Part shown: piece after piece, positions 10,687-22,000 of the stretch | How positions within the stretch are numbered: position 1 is the stretch's first letter | How the letters are laid out: each line of letters begins with the position of its first letter | Origin: Clitopilus passeckerianus | Taxonomy: Eukaryota; Basidiomycota; Agaricomycetes; Agaricales; Entolomataceae | Direction of reading: 5' to 3' | Length of the DNA stretch: 64,000 nt | Assembly: GCA_944990035.1 (NCBI GenBank) | Contig: CALYLX010000111.1 | Coordinates: forward strand, 992,001 to 1,056,000 | Made by a program: the position numbers and the translations under genes | The notes under the pieces: generated by a model | Database searches by the model: none | What the model was told of the DNA's origin: nothing | Seen by the model: only the letters and a program-made list of their open reading frames with translations

Positions 10687-11597
10687 ATGGAGATCACGAA
10701 CCCGCATGTCGACTCCGTACTCTCTCTCGTCCCTTTTGCATAGCCGTTGCCCAGGTGCAATGCAGAGAATACAATTCCAACCTACGTCCGAGGATGGGAG
10801 GCAAGAAGTCAGAGGCTGCCTAGGTTGTACAAGCCGTTGCCAGATATGGGATCGAGAGCCTGTGTTTGCTCATCTTTAAACGAAGCCCTAGCCCCTATCC
10901 TGGAGTCATTACACCAATTTTTTACAGTTTGCATATGGTCAAAGCGGCTCTGTCGTTATTGGCTAGGGAGGTACTCAAAAACTGACAAAATATGAATGAT
11001 ACAATGTTTTGCAAAGTTTTCGTGTGTGACTGATAAGCGCTAAGCAACAGTAATAGAAGATTTTTCAACAAATCAATCTCGAACTGCTTTGTTCGCATCG
11101 TGACTTCCCCAGTACGATAGCCCTCCGGTTCACCACCCATACATCGCCCGTCGCGCTGTTAGAAATCAATGGACCCCAATCCGAGCTCCGGATTAGTTCA
11201 CACTGCATGCGGATTTGGGGTCGTTCGAATTGCCGGCTCTCAGGAAGGCTTATCCTAGTGCTTGGCATCGCATCCCGACACAGATTCATACCACCTGGCT
11301 TGGACATTCTCTGATGCTCAACGAAGAAAGGGGTGTTATTGATTGACACGTGCCCTCATGCATATTTGTAGAAAGTCAACGGCCCAGCCACAAGACTTAT
11401 CTTTTTGCCTGTGACAGCTATTTCGTGGAACTGTATGTGGATCCGAACCCAAATCATCAGCGTGTGACTGGTTTAAAATCTTGTAGAGTCGAATGTTCGC
11501 ATATGTAGCTGTCTGTTGCACCGTGAAGGTGGAGACGCCCCCTTTTCCTACGGATTACGTCTCTTACCGATCAAGCAGGAATACTGACGTTGAACGG
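10687..11597. other. Intergenic, no gene seen
   Basis: About 900 nt downstream of the DUF6534 gene. Short frames on both strands (for example 10747-10995 and 11065-11349 minus) have no homology and overlap one another; I see no family signal. Confidence 0.4.
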
Positions 11598-11605
11598 TAT
11601 ATAAT
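11598..11605 (+). promoter_or_regulatory. TATA box of the micropeptide ORF
   Basis: TATATAAT lies 50 nt upstream of the ATG at 11655 and is followed by a CT-rich leader (CGCTGTTTCCCTTCTCAACC) that resembles transcription-start regions of highly expressed secreted-protein genes in fungi. Confidence 0.45.
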
Positions 11606-11654
11606 ACGACCCACTGTCGCTGTTTCCCTTCTCAACCTTCACAGCTCACTCGTA

Positions 11655-11732
11655 ATGAGGTTCCTGATTACAATCATCGCCGCCGTTTCTATTGCTTTCG
11701 TCCACGCTGCACCAGCCGTCGAGATGCCATGA
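11655..11732 (+). CDS. 25-residue signal-peptide ORF, micropeptide or truncated secreted-protein gene
   Basis: The frame encodes MRFLITIIAAVSIAFVHAAP followed by five residues and a stop. It is an almost perfect classical signal peptide: a positive n-region, a 14-residue hydrophobic core and a VHA-AP signal peptidase site. With the TATA box and CT-rich leader upstream, it looks like the start of a small-secreted-protein gene. After the predicted cleavage only a handful of residues remain, so either the gene is truncated by a stop, an intron begins near the end and the rest is in another frame, or it is a true micropeptide. Downstream sequence to 11850 gives no convincing continuation. No coding similarity to a named family is visible. 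Confidence 0.4.
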   Translation: MRFLITIIAAVSIAFVHAAPAVEMP

Positions 11733-12885
11733 TTAACCTGACCAAAGAATCGCACTGATTAATGTAAATAGCGTAGTAATGCTGATACCGATACCATATT
11801 CTTTGGCGGCGACGATGTTAACGGCGGAGCTTGGGTTAAGCGTGGTTAATTGAGACATCCGTAGCGCAACATTGAGAGTATGATGAACTCGGTTTCAGAT
11901 TGAACATTTCATAACCTTTTGCAGTCAGATAAACAACGTCCAATATAGATTTTACCCAGTTGCTACGTGAGATGGGGAGCCTTTGGCGTGGTTGACATTC
12001 TACCGTTCTCAATGTATCTCTGTATAAATGTTCCAATCCTTCCATAACATTCATGCTAGCCTGGTGTCAAGATACTAATGTTTGTATCAAGTTCCTAATC
12101 AGCCTCCGGCAGGGCAGCAGAGCTTTTTCGGAGTACTGAAGCGCACTCTTATCGCATTGACACATATTAGTTTCCAAGGAGAGGATAAAACGCGGCGCAC
12201 ACAATGTGTTCGATTCGACTGTGGTGATTGGCGTACAGAGTAATACACAAATGTCTACTACTAGTCGGGCACAGTAGCTCGGATGCCCTCGGCAGCGACT
12301 AAAGATTCCTCGTTTGCTCCAACTGAGGCATTACATCAAGCAAGATGATAGTGATAGATAATGTGGGAGATCGAAGATTTCCGATGGAGTTGAGAGTCAG
12401 GTAGCATAGAGGTAAAAACCTTTGAGGCGCTCCACGTCAATCGGTCTCGAGTGAGCGATCCCGGCGCAGACTCCAATGCCAAGATTAGTTGCATGTAGCC
12501 ACGGGAATTCCTTGCTCAACGTGAAAGGAATCCCCATTCGAGCTCTTGAAGTGAGTCCTTGGGCTAACGTAGAGATATTTGAAATTCGATTGGCAGGTTC
12601 ATGAGTGGTCGTGTTGAAAGAGGAAAGGTACATAGATGCACTAGTAAGATGAGTGCAGCAAGTCAATGCCGAACCCTTGAAGTCAGCAGGTCAGAGGGAA
12701 GGCGACTGTTCGAGAGATCATGAAGATGCGTATCCAAAGGTTCCGTGATAGACTAGTTTAAAGGAATCAAGGTTTAACAACTCACTATTCGCGTCTACTA
12801 GACTATAGCCTGAGTATGATGAAGCAGACTTGGAAGAGTAAACCCTCCTTATTACTTGACCAAAATCATTCTTCAACTCATTCCC
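11733..12885. other. Intergenic, no gene seen
   Basis: About 1.15 kb between the micropeptide and the first MYND locus. A leftward frame of 89 codons at 12397-12666 has no recognisable domain, and I do not call it. Confidence 0.4.
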
Positions 12886-14826
12886 TCACTTCGCCTTTGT
12901 TGCCTTCGCAGGCTGACAATTTACCTTATGCTCCTGCCAATGTGCTCTATGAAACGCGCCGAATCCTTAGGCCAATGTTCCTGATAAAAAGAACAAGAAA
13001 ATCAACTCACCTCTGATGCTCAGTCCGACAATACCAGATCCCCCTACACCTCGCACACGCCACGCCTTCAACCCATGCGGCGTGCCACACCTCGCACAAA
13101 GCGCCCTACTCGTCCCATCCCTCTTCGTACTCACAATCTCCTCAAAATATCCCGCCCCCCACCCCGAATCGTCACCATCGTTCTCATAATCACTGGCAGG
13201 GCTCCTCTTGACCTCCTGTCCCTTCTTCGGGGCTCCCATAGTACCCATGGTCCCGTAATTCCCTACCGAGTTAGCCATGGGGTGCATAGGCCTGGTGTAC
13301 AACTGCCCGCCGCTGCGGAGGGAGGCTCTAGATGCGAGGGCGGTGGCGACACTTGATTGGGCTTGTGAAACTGAGAATTTCAAGGGATCGAAGCGGACGA
13401 CGGGGTGACCGCGGTAGTTGGGTGCTTGGAAGAGAGTTTCATGGCGTAGGATGACTCGGAGGGAGAACCGAATTTGTATTCGTAGAGAGATTTGGCCCAG
13501 GACCTGTTTTGATTATTCACCTCAGAATTAGATTATGTGGTGCGGGTAATTCAAAGAGAGATCGTCTCTCACCAATTTCCATTTCCATCCTCAGGAGGAC
13601 ACATCCCACGTCCACCCAACACCTCGACACGCCCATCACTTTCTTCTTCCGGAAGAATATCTTCGACCTGCAATGAACAGATTAAACTTTCATCAGCCTC
13701 TGCTATGAGTTGCCGAAACGTGGCTGTGGCACCTCAATATCGTGATAAAAATGATCTCCAAAATCATACATATACTCGAATAGGGAACCTTTTTCCTGGA
13801 CAAGATGAGCAAGGGTGTACTCTGCTGCGTCGAGGAGCTCATAGCCTTCCGCGTCTTTGTGCATTGAGTCCACCGTGGTGGAGTCCTAAGTTCGTAAATT
13901 CATTCTGGTCAAGTTGGAGAGGTCGCGTGCTAGAAAACTCACTTTAGGTCCAAACAACGCTCCGTCTGTTAGGTCAGTAAATTTAAAGGCATGGTAATTG
14001 CGTTTCCTAAGTGATGAAAGTGGGCGTCAGTACTTCGTCCGCTGATACAAAAACCAATAATGCCAACTCACCAACCCATGATCGGCTGGAGGACCTTATC
14101 ATGAAAGGTATCCAAATTGATCCCACCCGAGACTCTAAACTTCCTATAATTCATCCGTTCACCCTCTATCACCTTGGCATCCTTCAACCTCTCGAAGAAC
14201 TCTTGACTCCTCTCAAAGTGGAGAGGGATGAACGGCATGGTGAGGCGCAGGATGTAGTCTCGGTGTTTGAGTCTTCCGAGATCGAGGGTAGAGAGTTTTT
14301 TGACCTACGTGGTGTAAGAGGCGGTTCGTGCGTAGAAGAAGGGGATGGATGTACCTTTTTCTTCACCAAAGCCTTCACGAACTGGTTCGGAGGGTATCCG
14401 GCATCGAAGTCCCTGTACAAATCCTGCGTCGCCATCTGAAGGCTCACAACCACAAAGAGCATAATCAGCTCCGGTCACTAGAGAACTGAAATATGTACTC
14501 ACCAACCTCGCCTGAACCGTCAGCCCATCCACATCCGGCAACCCCTGGGGCTCTGAATACGGTATAAGCCCCCACCTCTTCACCTCTCCTTTCGCATTCT
14601 TCAAAGGCGCGAACTCCTCCGGGTCTTACCCACACGTTTCAGCAATCAAGAGCACTAAGCTCTAATCCCAGAACACACCTTCAAAGAAAGCATCATCCAA
14701 ATAATCTCCCGTGTCCAGCGGGTGGAATTGAATAAACCTGGCAGGCCTTCTCCTCGCCATAGTTCTTTGAGGTCCCTCTCGGGGCCCTCGAGCGAAGGCA
14801 TTTAGGATGTCGTCTACTGAGTCCAT
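12886..14826 (-). pseudogene. MYND / pRiA4b ORF-3 domain gene, copy 1 (frameshifted)
   Basis: Exons read leftward from an ATG at 14826 to a stop at 12886, with a layout matching the neighbouring copy exon for exon. The N-terminal region (AFARGPREGP, FHPLDTGDYLDDAFFE) is followed by an alpha/beta region (LGRLKHRDYILRLTMPFIPL, RKFRVSGGINLDT), then a pRiA4b ORF-3-like segment, FEYMYDFGDHFYHDIEVEDI and GGRGMCPPEDGNGNW, and finally a C-terminal MYND zinc finger whose last exon ends AHWQEHKVNCQPAKATKAK. Two lesions break it. Around 13434-13439 one base is missing relative to copy 2, which has six A after the ATG of the IMKKLFQ stretch, so the frame shifts before LFQAPNY. At 13056-13065 the pentamer cacgc is tandemly duplicated, pushing the second half of the MYND finger (CARCRGIWYC) out of frame. 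The two shifts do not compensate. The pRiA4b ORF-3 domain is best known from bacterial plasmids and IS1096-type passenger proteins; in mushrooms it is found fused to MYND. Upstream exons show no damage, so decay is recent or a truncated protein is made. Confidence 0.8.
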
Positions 14827-15167
14827 GTTGGCTGGCGAGAGTACGGTAGCAGGGTGGCGCGGTGGTCGGTGCCTAGATGATCTACGACCAGGTACACTTA
14901 AAGTTATGACAGAGTGAAGCCGCAAAGAACGCGGTTATCTCCCGGGCCGGTCGGTTAGAACATTCCCACGCTGAGACGCGACTTTTGACGCGACTTAAAT
15001 GAGATCTCGAGAAAATGCCCATGAACCGTTGTTCGGTGTGAAGGGAATGAAACTCTTTATGTTAACATCCTCAACTATCTTTATCTTTCCTTACCTCTCT
15101 ACATGACCGAGTTATCCCCATGTACGCCTCTGATAACACGATGAACAGACCTACCTCCATAATTCCC
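14827..15167. other. Spacer between the tandem MYND copies
   Basis: 341 nt that must contain the promoter of copy 1 and the 3' end of copy 2. No other feature is visible. Confidence 0.5.
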
Positions 15168-17099
15168 TCACTTTGCCTTTGTCGATTTCGCTGGCTTACA
15201 ATTCGCCTTATGCTCCTTCCAGTGTGCCCTACAGAATTCAGAATTCCACGATTAATACACGTCCAATACACGCACAAAACACAAACTACTCACGCCTGAT
15301 GCTCAGTCCGACAATACCATATCCCCCTACATCTCGAACACGCCTTCAACCCATGCGGCGTCCCCCACGTCGCACAAAGCGCCCGACTCGTCCCGTCCCT
15401 CTTCGTATTGACAACCTCCTCATAGTAACCCCCTCCCCACCCTGCGTCATCTCCGTCGTTCTCATAAATACTCGCCGGACTCCTCTTCACCTCTTACCCC
15501 TTTTTGAGCCCTGGACCACCGGGTCGGCCGTAGTTCCCGAACATGTCGCCCATGGGGTGCATGGGGGTGGTGAAGAGCTGGCCCCCGCTGCGGAGGGAGG
15601 CTTTTGAAGCGAGGGCAGTGGAGACATTTGATTGGGTTTGTGCAACTGAGAATGTTAAGGGATCGAAGCGCTGGAGAGGTTGCCCGTGGTAGTTGGGTGC
15701 TTGGAAGAGTTTTTTCATGATGGAAGAGGAGGCTTCGGGTGTGCCGAATTTGTATTTGTAGAGGGATTCGCCCCAGCACCTGTGGGAAGGATTTACCGCG
15801 TCTTCAGCATGTATATTGTAGGAAACAGAGGCAACTCCTACCAGTTCCCGTCTCCATTCTCTGGAGGACACATTCCACGCCCACCAAGCACCTCTACATG
15901 GCCATCGCTTTCTTCTTCTGGGAGAATCTCTTCAACCTTCAACCACACCCGTCACCCTTCGCTGTAGCGAAAACGACAGGAAGATATGGCTTACCTCAAT
16001 ATCATGGTGCCAATGATCTCCAAAATCATAAAAATACGCGAACCGGGCACCTTTCTCTCGCACGAGGTGAGCGAGAGTGTACTCTGCGGCATCGAGATAC
16101 TCGTAGCCTATCCCGTCTTTGTGCATGAAGTCGATCGTAGAGACGTCCTAGAGGGGTTCAGCTTTAAATCTAAGTAGAATACCTAGAGACGCACCTTAGG
16201 TCCGAACAAAGCCCCGTCCGTCAGGTCCGTGAACACGAATGCGTGGAAGTTGCGTTTCCTGAGAGGTGTGTCAAGAAGAGCGGCCTGGGCAATCCCTTTG
16301 AACTCACCACCCCACGATAGGCTGAATAACCTTATCCTGCAGCGTATCCAAATTAATCCCACCCGAGACTCTAAACTTCCTATAAATCAGCCCTTCACCC
16401 TCCACCTTGCCATTCCTGATCTTCTCCAAGAACTCTTTGCTCTTTTCGTAGTGGAGAGGGATGAAGGGCATGGTTAGGTGGAGGATGTAGTCTCGGTGTT
16501 TGAACCTTCCGAGGTCGACGGATGACAGTTGCTTGGCCTGTTGAAGAGTGAGGTGAGGGAGAGTCAGAGATTTTGCACCGAGGTGGACTGGGACCTTTTT
16601 CTCCGCCAACGCCTTCACGAATTGATTCGGAGGGGGATCAACTGGAGCGTTCCTGTATAAGTCCTGTGTCCCCATCTATGTACGGTCGCGGTACCTCATT
16701 CAGTATACGTCACAGCTAGGAGAGCAATTGCAACAAAACACTTACTATCCTCCCCTGAATTTTCACCCCATCAAAATCTGGCAACCCCTGCTCTCCATAC
16801 GGAATAAGCCCCCACCTCCTCACCTCCCCGAGATGATTCTTTAACGGCACGAATTCATCCGGGTCTTATCGGAATTGTACAATTAATAAAATATACGATC
16901 CTACGCGTTGAAATGGCCCCAACTCACGTTCGAAAATGGCATCATCCAAACAATCCCCAGTATCCAGTGGATGGAATGTAACAAACTTAGCAGGCCTTCT
17001 TCTCTGCATAGTTCTGAGCGGCCCTTCCCGCGGACCTCGCGCAAAGGCGGAAAGGATGGCATTCATTGAATCCATGGCTTTCTGGGCTTCATCTGCCAT
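15168..17099 (-). pseudogene. MYND / pRiA4b ORF-3 domain gene, copy 2 (premature stop before MYND)
   Basis: Reads from an ATG at 17099 (MADEAQKAMDSMNAIL) to a final stop at 15168. Exon order and phases equal copy 1: FHPLDTGDCLDDAIFE, WGLIPYGEQGLPDFDG, LGRFKHRDYILHLTMPFIPL, RKFRVSGGINLDT, then the pRiA4b ORF-3 block (ARFAYFYDFGDHWHHDIEVE, GGRGMCPPENGDGNW), GESLYKYKFGTPEASSS and LFQAPNYHGQPLQRFDPL. The frame is intact to GPGLKKG and then meets TAA at 15494-15496 where copy 1 has CAG. The frame beyond, including a MYND finger ending AHWKEHKANC, is otherwise open. The second MYND cysteine is Trp (CATWGTPHG against CARCGTPHG in copy 1; TGG at 15365-15367). The intron between exons 3 and 4 has a weak donor (GTCCCA) and is 57 nt and open, so it may be translated. 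A truncated protein lacking MYND could still be produced. I call it pseudogene for the full-length form; functional truncation is a real alternative. Confidence 0.75.
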
Positions 17100-17272
17100 T
17101 GTTGAACGTGTGTCAAATCTAAAGTGGACTCGGGTGAGGACGCGTTTGAATATCTCCAGACGACATGAGGCCGGTGTTCTCACGCTAGAAATAGGCGACG
17201 TTGACCCGAACTGAGAAAACAAAAAATCGTGTTCGAGGGAAGAAATGTTATCGGATATCTCTCTTCAAGTTG

Positions 17273-19091
17273 ATGACCTCTAAGAATCCGGCCATAAATG
17301 TCACAGCTGCAACCTTAGCCACTCTCCCAACCGAACTATACACCGACATCCTCTCACACATCCCAGCCTCCTCATCGACGCACCAGCAGACCACCCTCGC
17401 ACTAACCCGCGCCCTTCCTCGCTCACCCGTCCCCTCACAGAGCCTCTTTCCTCGTGTCGTTATCAGGCGCGCTGAGCAAGTCGTGTTGCTTGACCGACGG
17501 ATCCGAGCTGGGTTGGCACGAGTGAATCATGATATTATTAACAGACAAGGAGGCTCGGATTCAGATACACCTGCACCAGAACAACCACAAACTCTTCTAT
17601 TCGATGCTTCTCCCTATCTCAAATCACTGGATATCCGCACATGGGATGTAGACGCAGAGGTCCTATCCAACCTCCTCTGGAACCTGCCCAACTTGGATGA
17701 TTTCGCGTTGAGAGTTGGGCCGTTGAATTTCACGCCTGCGATGCTGGAGGGCCTTTTCAAGCTTGACACGCTGGGGAAACTGAAAAGATTAGAATTGAGA
17801 TTCAGACCTTAGTACGTATACATCCTCTCCTCTCCTCTCCCCATCTCTCCCTCCTCCAAATAGCTCCCTAACCCTTCCCTCCCCGAACAGCGTCCAAAGA
17901 GCAACCTACCTCTCCTTTCTCAAAGGCTCCTACTTCGACAGCACCCTAACCACCCTCTCCCACTCTCCACGCGGGATCCCTACACTCTCAATCGTACAAG
18001 ACCAAGATACCTCCGGCCCAAAAACCTTCGCACAACCCATCGTCTTCCACCTCCTCGACCAACCGCTCTCCTTACTCCTGCACTCCCCAGGATTTTCAAA
18101 CTCCCTCAAGCATCTGAGACTGCGTATACCCAACCGACCCGTTGTAACACCTCTGACGACGGTGTATGCTGTAAACCAGCGTGAGGGAGGACCGGACCAT
18201 GGGAAGGTGGTTCCGAGGATCGAGGTTTTGGATTTATCCACCTCCCTAGTCCGGGAATCCGATATCGAGACACTCCTCGTGAGGTTTCTTTCTACACTTA
18301 AACATCTTGTATTGGATGATTGTCCGGGGTTGGTACGGCACGCAGCGGGTGCTGGGGAGGATATGTCGTGGTGGCACGCCCTGGGGAGGAGGTGTGCCGT
18401 GGTTGGGATGAAGAAGGCTAGGGAGAGGGAGAGGGAGGTGAAGGTGGGGATGGAGGGTGTCAGGATGCGGAGGTTGGCGTCAGAATCGTCGACGGCACTA
18501 GCCCATGCCCAAGAGGAAACGGACAGTCGGGGTCAAGGACAAGGACCACAGGAAGGTACGAGAAGACCCAGACAGGGTAGAAGAGGCCTCGCAACTGCGA
18601 CGGTTACGTTGAGGGGTGCGAATGTCCTCGCTGAAGCTGAGTCGGAGGCGGAAAGGAGGGTGCCAATCGAGTTGGTGGATCTTATTAGAGGAGGGAATGG
18701 GCCTCTGCCGAGAGTGCATATAGTCCCTCCGGTCCCGGTGTTGGAGACGATTGCGTTGAGTGCGGGGATGGGAGGGCCGAGTGGTGGTGGGGAGGAGCAG
18801 AGGGAAAGGATGGTGAGGGAGTTTGAGGAGGGATGGAGGGATGGAGTTAGGGTTGTGAAGGAGAGAAGGGAGAGGATGGGGGTCAGTTTTAGGAGAGAGA
18901 GGGAGGCGAATATGAATTCGAGGTATTATCGGTTTGGGGAGGATGGGGAGGAGCTTGTGGAGGTGGTGGACGAGGGGTTGTTTGCGCTGGCGAGGGCCGA
19001 TAATCCGAGGCTTCGTTTGGGTGGAGAGAAGCATGTGGAGAGGTGTGCGCATTCGGTTGGCGAGGGTTTGTGGACCGGGTGTGACGATTAG
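17273..19091 (+). CDS. Hypothetical protein, F-box/LRR-like
   Basis: Two exons, 17273-17811 and 17891-19091, joined in frame (TTCAGACCTTA|C), give 579 residues. The N-terminus (LATLPTELYTDILSHIP) has the shape of a fungal F-box first helix, and residues about 105-330 contain irregular leucine-rich repeats (YLKSLDIRTWDVDAEVLSNL, NLPNLDDFALRVG, KHLRLRIPNRP, RIEVLDLSTSLV, TLKHLVLDDCPGL). That is the architecture of the many fungal F-box/LRR proteins presumed to recruit substrates to SCF ubiquitin ligases. The F-box itself is weak, lacking a clear Pro-Trp core, so the function is inferred. The C-terminal 250 residues are charged, Gly/Arg/Glu-rich and repetitive. The intron is strongly pyrimidine-rich. 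The gene is head-to-head with MYND copy 2, with under 200 nt between start codons. Confidence 0.65.
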
Positions 19092-22000
19092 TTGAAGTAG
19101 ATGAGAGAGTTAGAATAGTTAGAATATAGAATATTGTTAGATTAGATTAGATAGAGCAATAGTCTATCGCCTTCCTAGCAGGCTGACGGAAGACGGCCGA
19201 TCGGAAAGTGGCTCATTGCGCCACTGGCTGGTCAAAGTGTCGTTCTCCAGCTTTAGGCTTTGTCTCGGTATCACACCTATCAACGTCTACCTGCACTCTA
19301 GAGCACTTATTCAGCCTTCGACACAGTCTTATCCTCAATCGGAATAGACAACCTAGACACCACAAGGGATTCCCGGCGGCGCATGGCTTGAGAGCCCGCT
19401 CACATTCCTGCTCAATGTCGTACTGTTCTGACCATTTAACTCGTACATGGTGTACTGGAAAACACATAAACCAGACCGCAAATCTACTCAACCATTCCAG
19501 GGAAGGGGGCGACAGGTTTAATTTACCGCCGAAAGGTTAGTGTGGTTAAGTTTAATGTTTTGATTCATAATTTGACTTTACAACAATGTGATTCTGCATT
19601 ATTCCATTCCTTGCTTCAGGCTGCAGATTCGATTGATCACACCCAAAGATCTACGCAGGAATGTCTACCAGTGGCTATCAGCAAACGTGTGTGCAGTAGA
19701 AGACCAGCGCCCTTGTGGTAGTAGCTTAAAAGATTGACAAGGCCTTGTGGTTGTTTACTTCTGGATTCCTCATGGCACAATGAAATATCGAACCATATTA
19801 CCTTTGACCATGCAACACCTCGTATGATTTGAGATCTGTTGACCATTATCACAGAAGCATGCCTCGCCTGGACCTTGTGAAACCTCCGAGTTACGAAGCG
19901 AGCTCTCCGTTTGCGGTGTGTCCACGACAGCACTTTCTGTGCCATAACGCACATTCTCTGATGCTAATCAACTAGCGGAGCCATCGTCGCAGTCCGATCG
20001 AGTCTGGACCTCGACCAGCAAGTCGGGGAAGAGCAGTCATTCTAGATCTTATCATCGTCATCGATTGCCAGTGATACACTGAGAGAAGCCTTGCTCTTTC
20101 GGTCATCGACGGTAGGATGCAGCGCTTCTGTGGGCTGTGCTGTGATAGGTGTACAGTACTAGTGACCACCAATGTCGAAAGAAGCATGCGAGGAGAGCCG
20201 GGTGAACGAGTCCCGAAAGTCAACAACGACAACTCAAGCGCTCAGCCCCCAACGGCTGCCCCAGGTGTCCCGGATTTCGGTAGCGTGGCCCGAGGCTAAA
20301 GGGGCCTTGCAGTATAACTGTAGCGCAGTCAGAATCTGGCAGTAATGAATAACTGAGACCATATATTTGAAATTGAATTCTCCAGTTAAATGAAGTCTGA
20401 TAGAAAGTAAGGGTTTCAAGTCCAGCAACATCGACTGCTTCCACACAGAGAAGAACCTAATTGAAGGTAGAGCGGAGAGAACACTACTCGTAACAGATCA
20501 GTGTTCTGTAGATCCATGTAGGTCCTCGAACAGCCGCCCAGTTCCAGCAAGATGTACTCGATATAGAGTGATTGCGTCGTGTTCGCCTCATATCAAAACA
20601 GCTATTCATGAAGCTCTGCTAGCTTCTGTCACAGCGATGAGGAACTGCCAGTGCCAGTGCGTCCTATTTGTGGTTCCTGAGGTCACGAGCGCTTTCGTTG
20701 ATACTCCTTAATCCCGATCTAAGCCAACATGATTATCGGGGGCTGATAATAAGCAGGAGATCTGTCAAAACTCACTTGAGTGTGTTCATATCTATGTTGG
20801 GTACGATGATCAGAGTAGAGTACATTTGTCCCGTCCTTCTCAACCTACAGTTTTTTCCAAGCTTTTTCTGATTCTGCTTCGAAACAAGCGCAAAAACATA
20901 CGAGCTCTGATTGTCGACATGTTCTCATCCTCTTAATGTCGGAGATACGTTTTCATCAACCGACCTCTGGATCTAAATGAACGTGAGCATCTCGTAGGTG
21001 TCCCATGACACGGCTACTCAAGAAACGGAGTGAACGTGGTATACGAATCCCTCGCTGATGTCACTCGCACCAATCTAAGGAACGGATATCGCATGGGTTA
21101 TCCATGAACCAAGCGGATAGATAGATAGTGATTTGCTAGGTACATTGTCAATGTGGGGGATCATCCAAGGTGGTCCTTCAAGACCCTGGGCGATAATGGA
21201 AGTAGAAAATTTTTGGGGCGAGGGTTCTGGGTCACCGGACCAAGCATGCGAGAGGGCAAAAGCTTCCTATATACAAAGGCGTGGCGTCGGTATAATCGCA
21301 GAAGAGCGAGCCCAGGAGCACATAAGGACTCTCAGATCCCAGACCTGCGATAGAAAACATTTGGCGGCGATAATCATGAAGTAGAGTTGGGTCCTGGTGA
21401 ACGTGATTTCGTGCTCAAAGCTCAGAACCGAGGGAAGTCATTCGGAGGTACCCAGAGACAATTCCGAGGACCTGTTCCGGTCCCATGGTATATGTCTGAC
21501 CGTCATCGAAAAGGAGGTCTCCGAGTCGCAACTGAACTCGATTGAATCAGAAGTCAGGATCCTCAGGGTTGGGCTACTAGGCAATACTAATGAGTCGGGG
21601 GATAGCGACCGCCTGCTACCGACGCCGATCTAACGTCGCTCTCGTGCGATACTTCCAATACAAGGGAGGATCCGCGAACGTAGGAAAGTTCTCGAAAGCG
21701 TGTCATGCGCTCTAACTGGGGAACGTGCTTCCAAGACTCGGGTTATCGCACCGAGGAATAAGGGCAAGAAGGTTAAACAATCTTGGGGGACTAAGCAGGC
21801 GATTTCAGCTTGATTAAAGAAACCAGTACGAAACTAGAATGCAGAGGTGTGGTCGCGAGCCCAGTAGAAGAAGCTGATTAAGTGGAGAAGCTACCCTCCG
21901 AAGCTGGAATCGTTTGAGTCACATATTACGCTGTAGTTCGTCGGAACATGATACTGTCATGGTCATAGACCTCAAATTAAACGTAGTCTTCCGGGCTTCT

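Noticed and set aside
12397..12666. 89-codon leftward frame
   Set aside because: No domain, no codon bias, no splice partner; treated as chance.
21133..21633. Overlapping frames in the gene-poor stretch
   Set aside because: Both frames are open at once, which is typical of chance in this composition; no family similarity.
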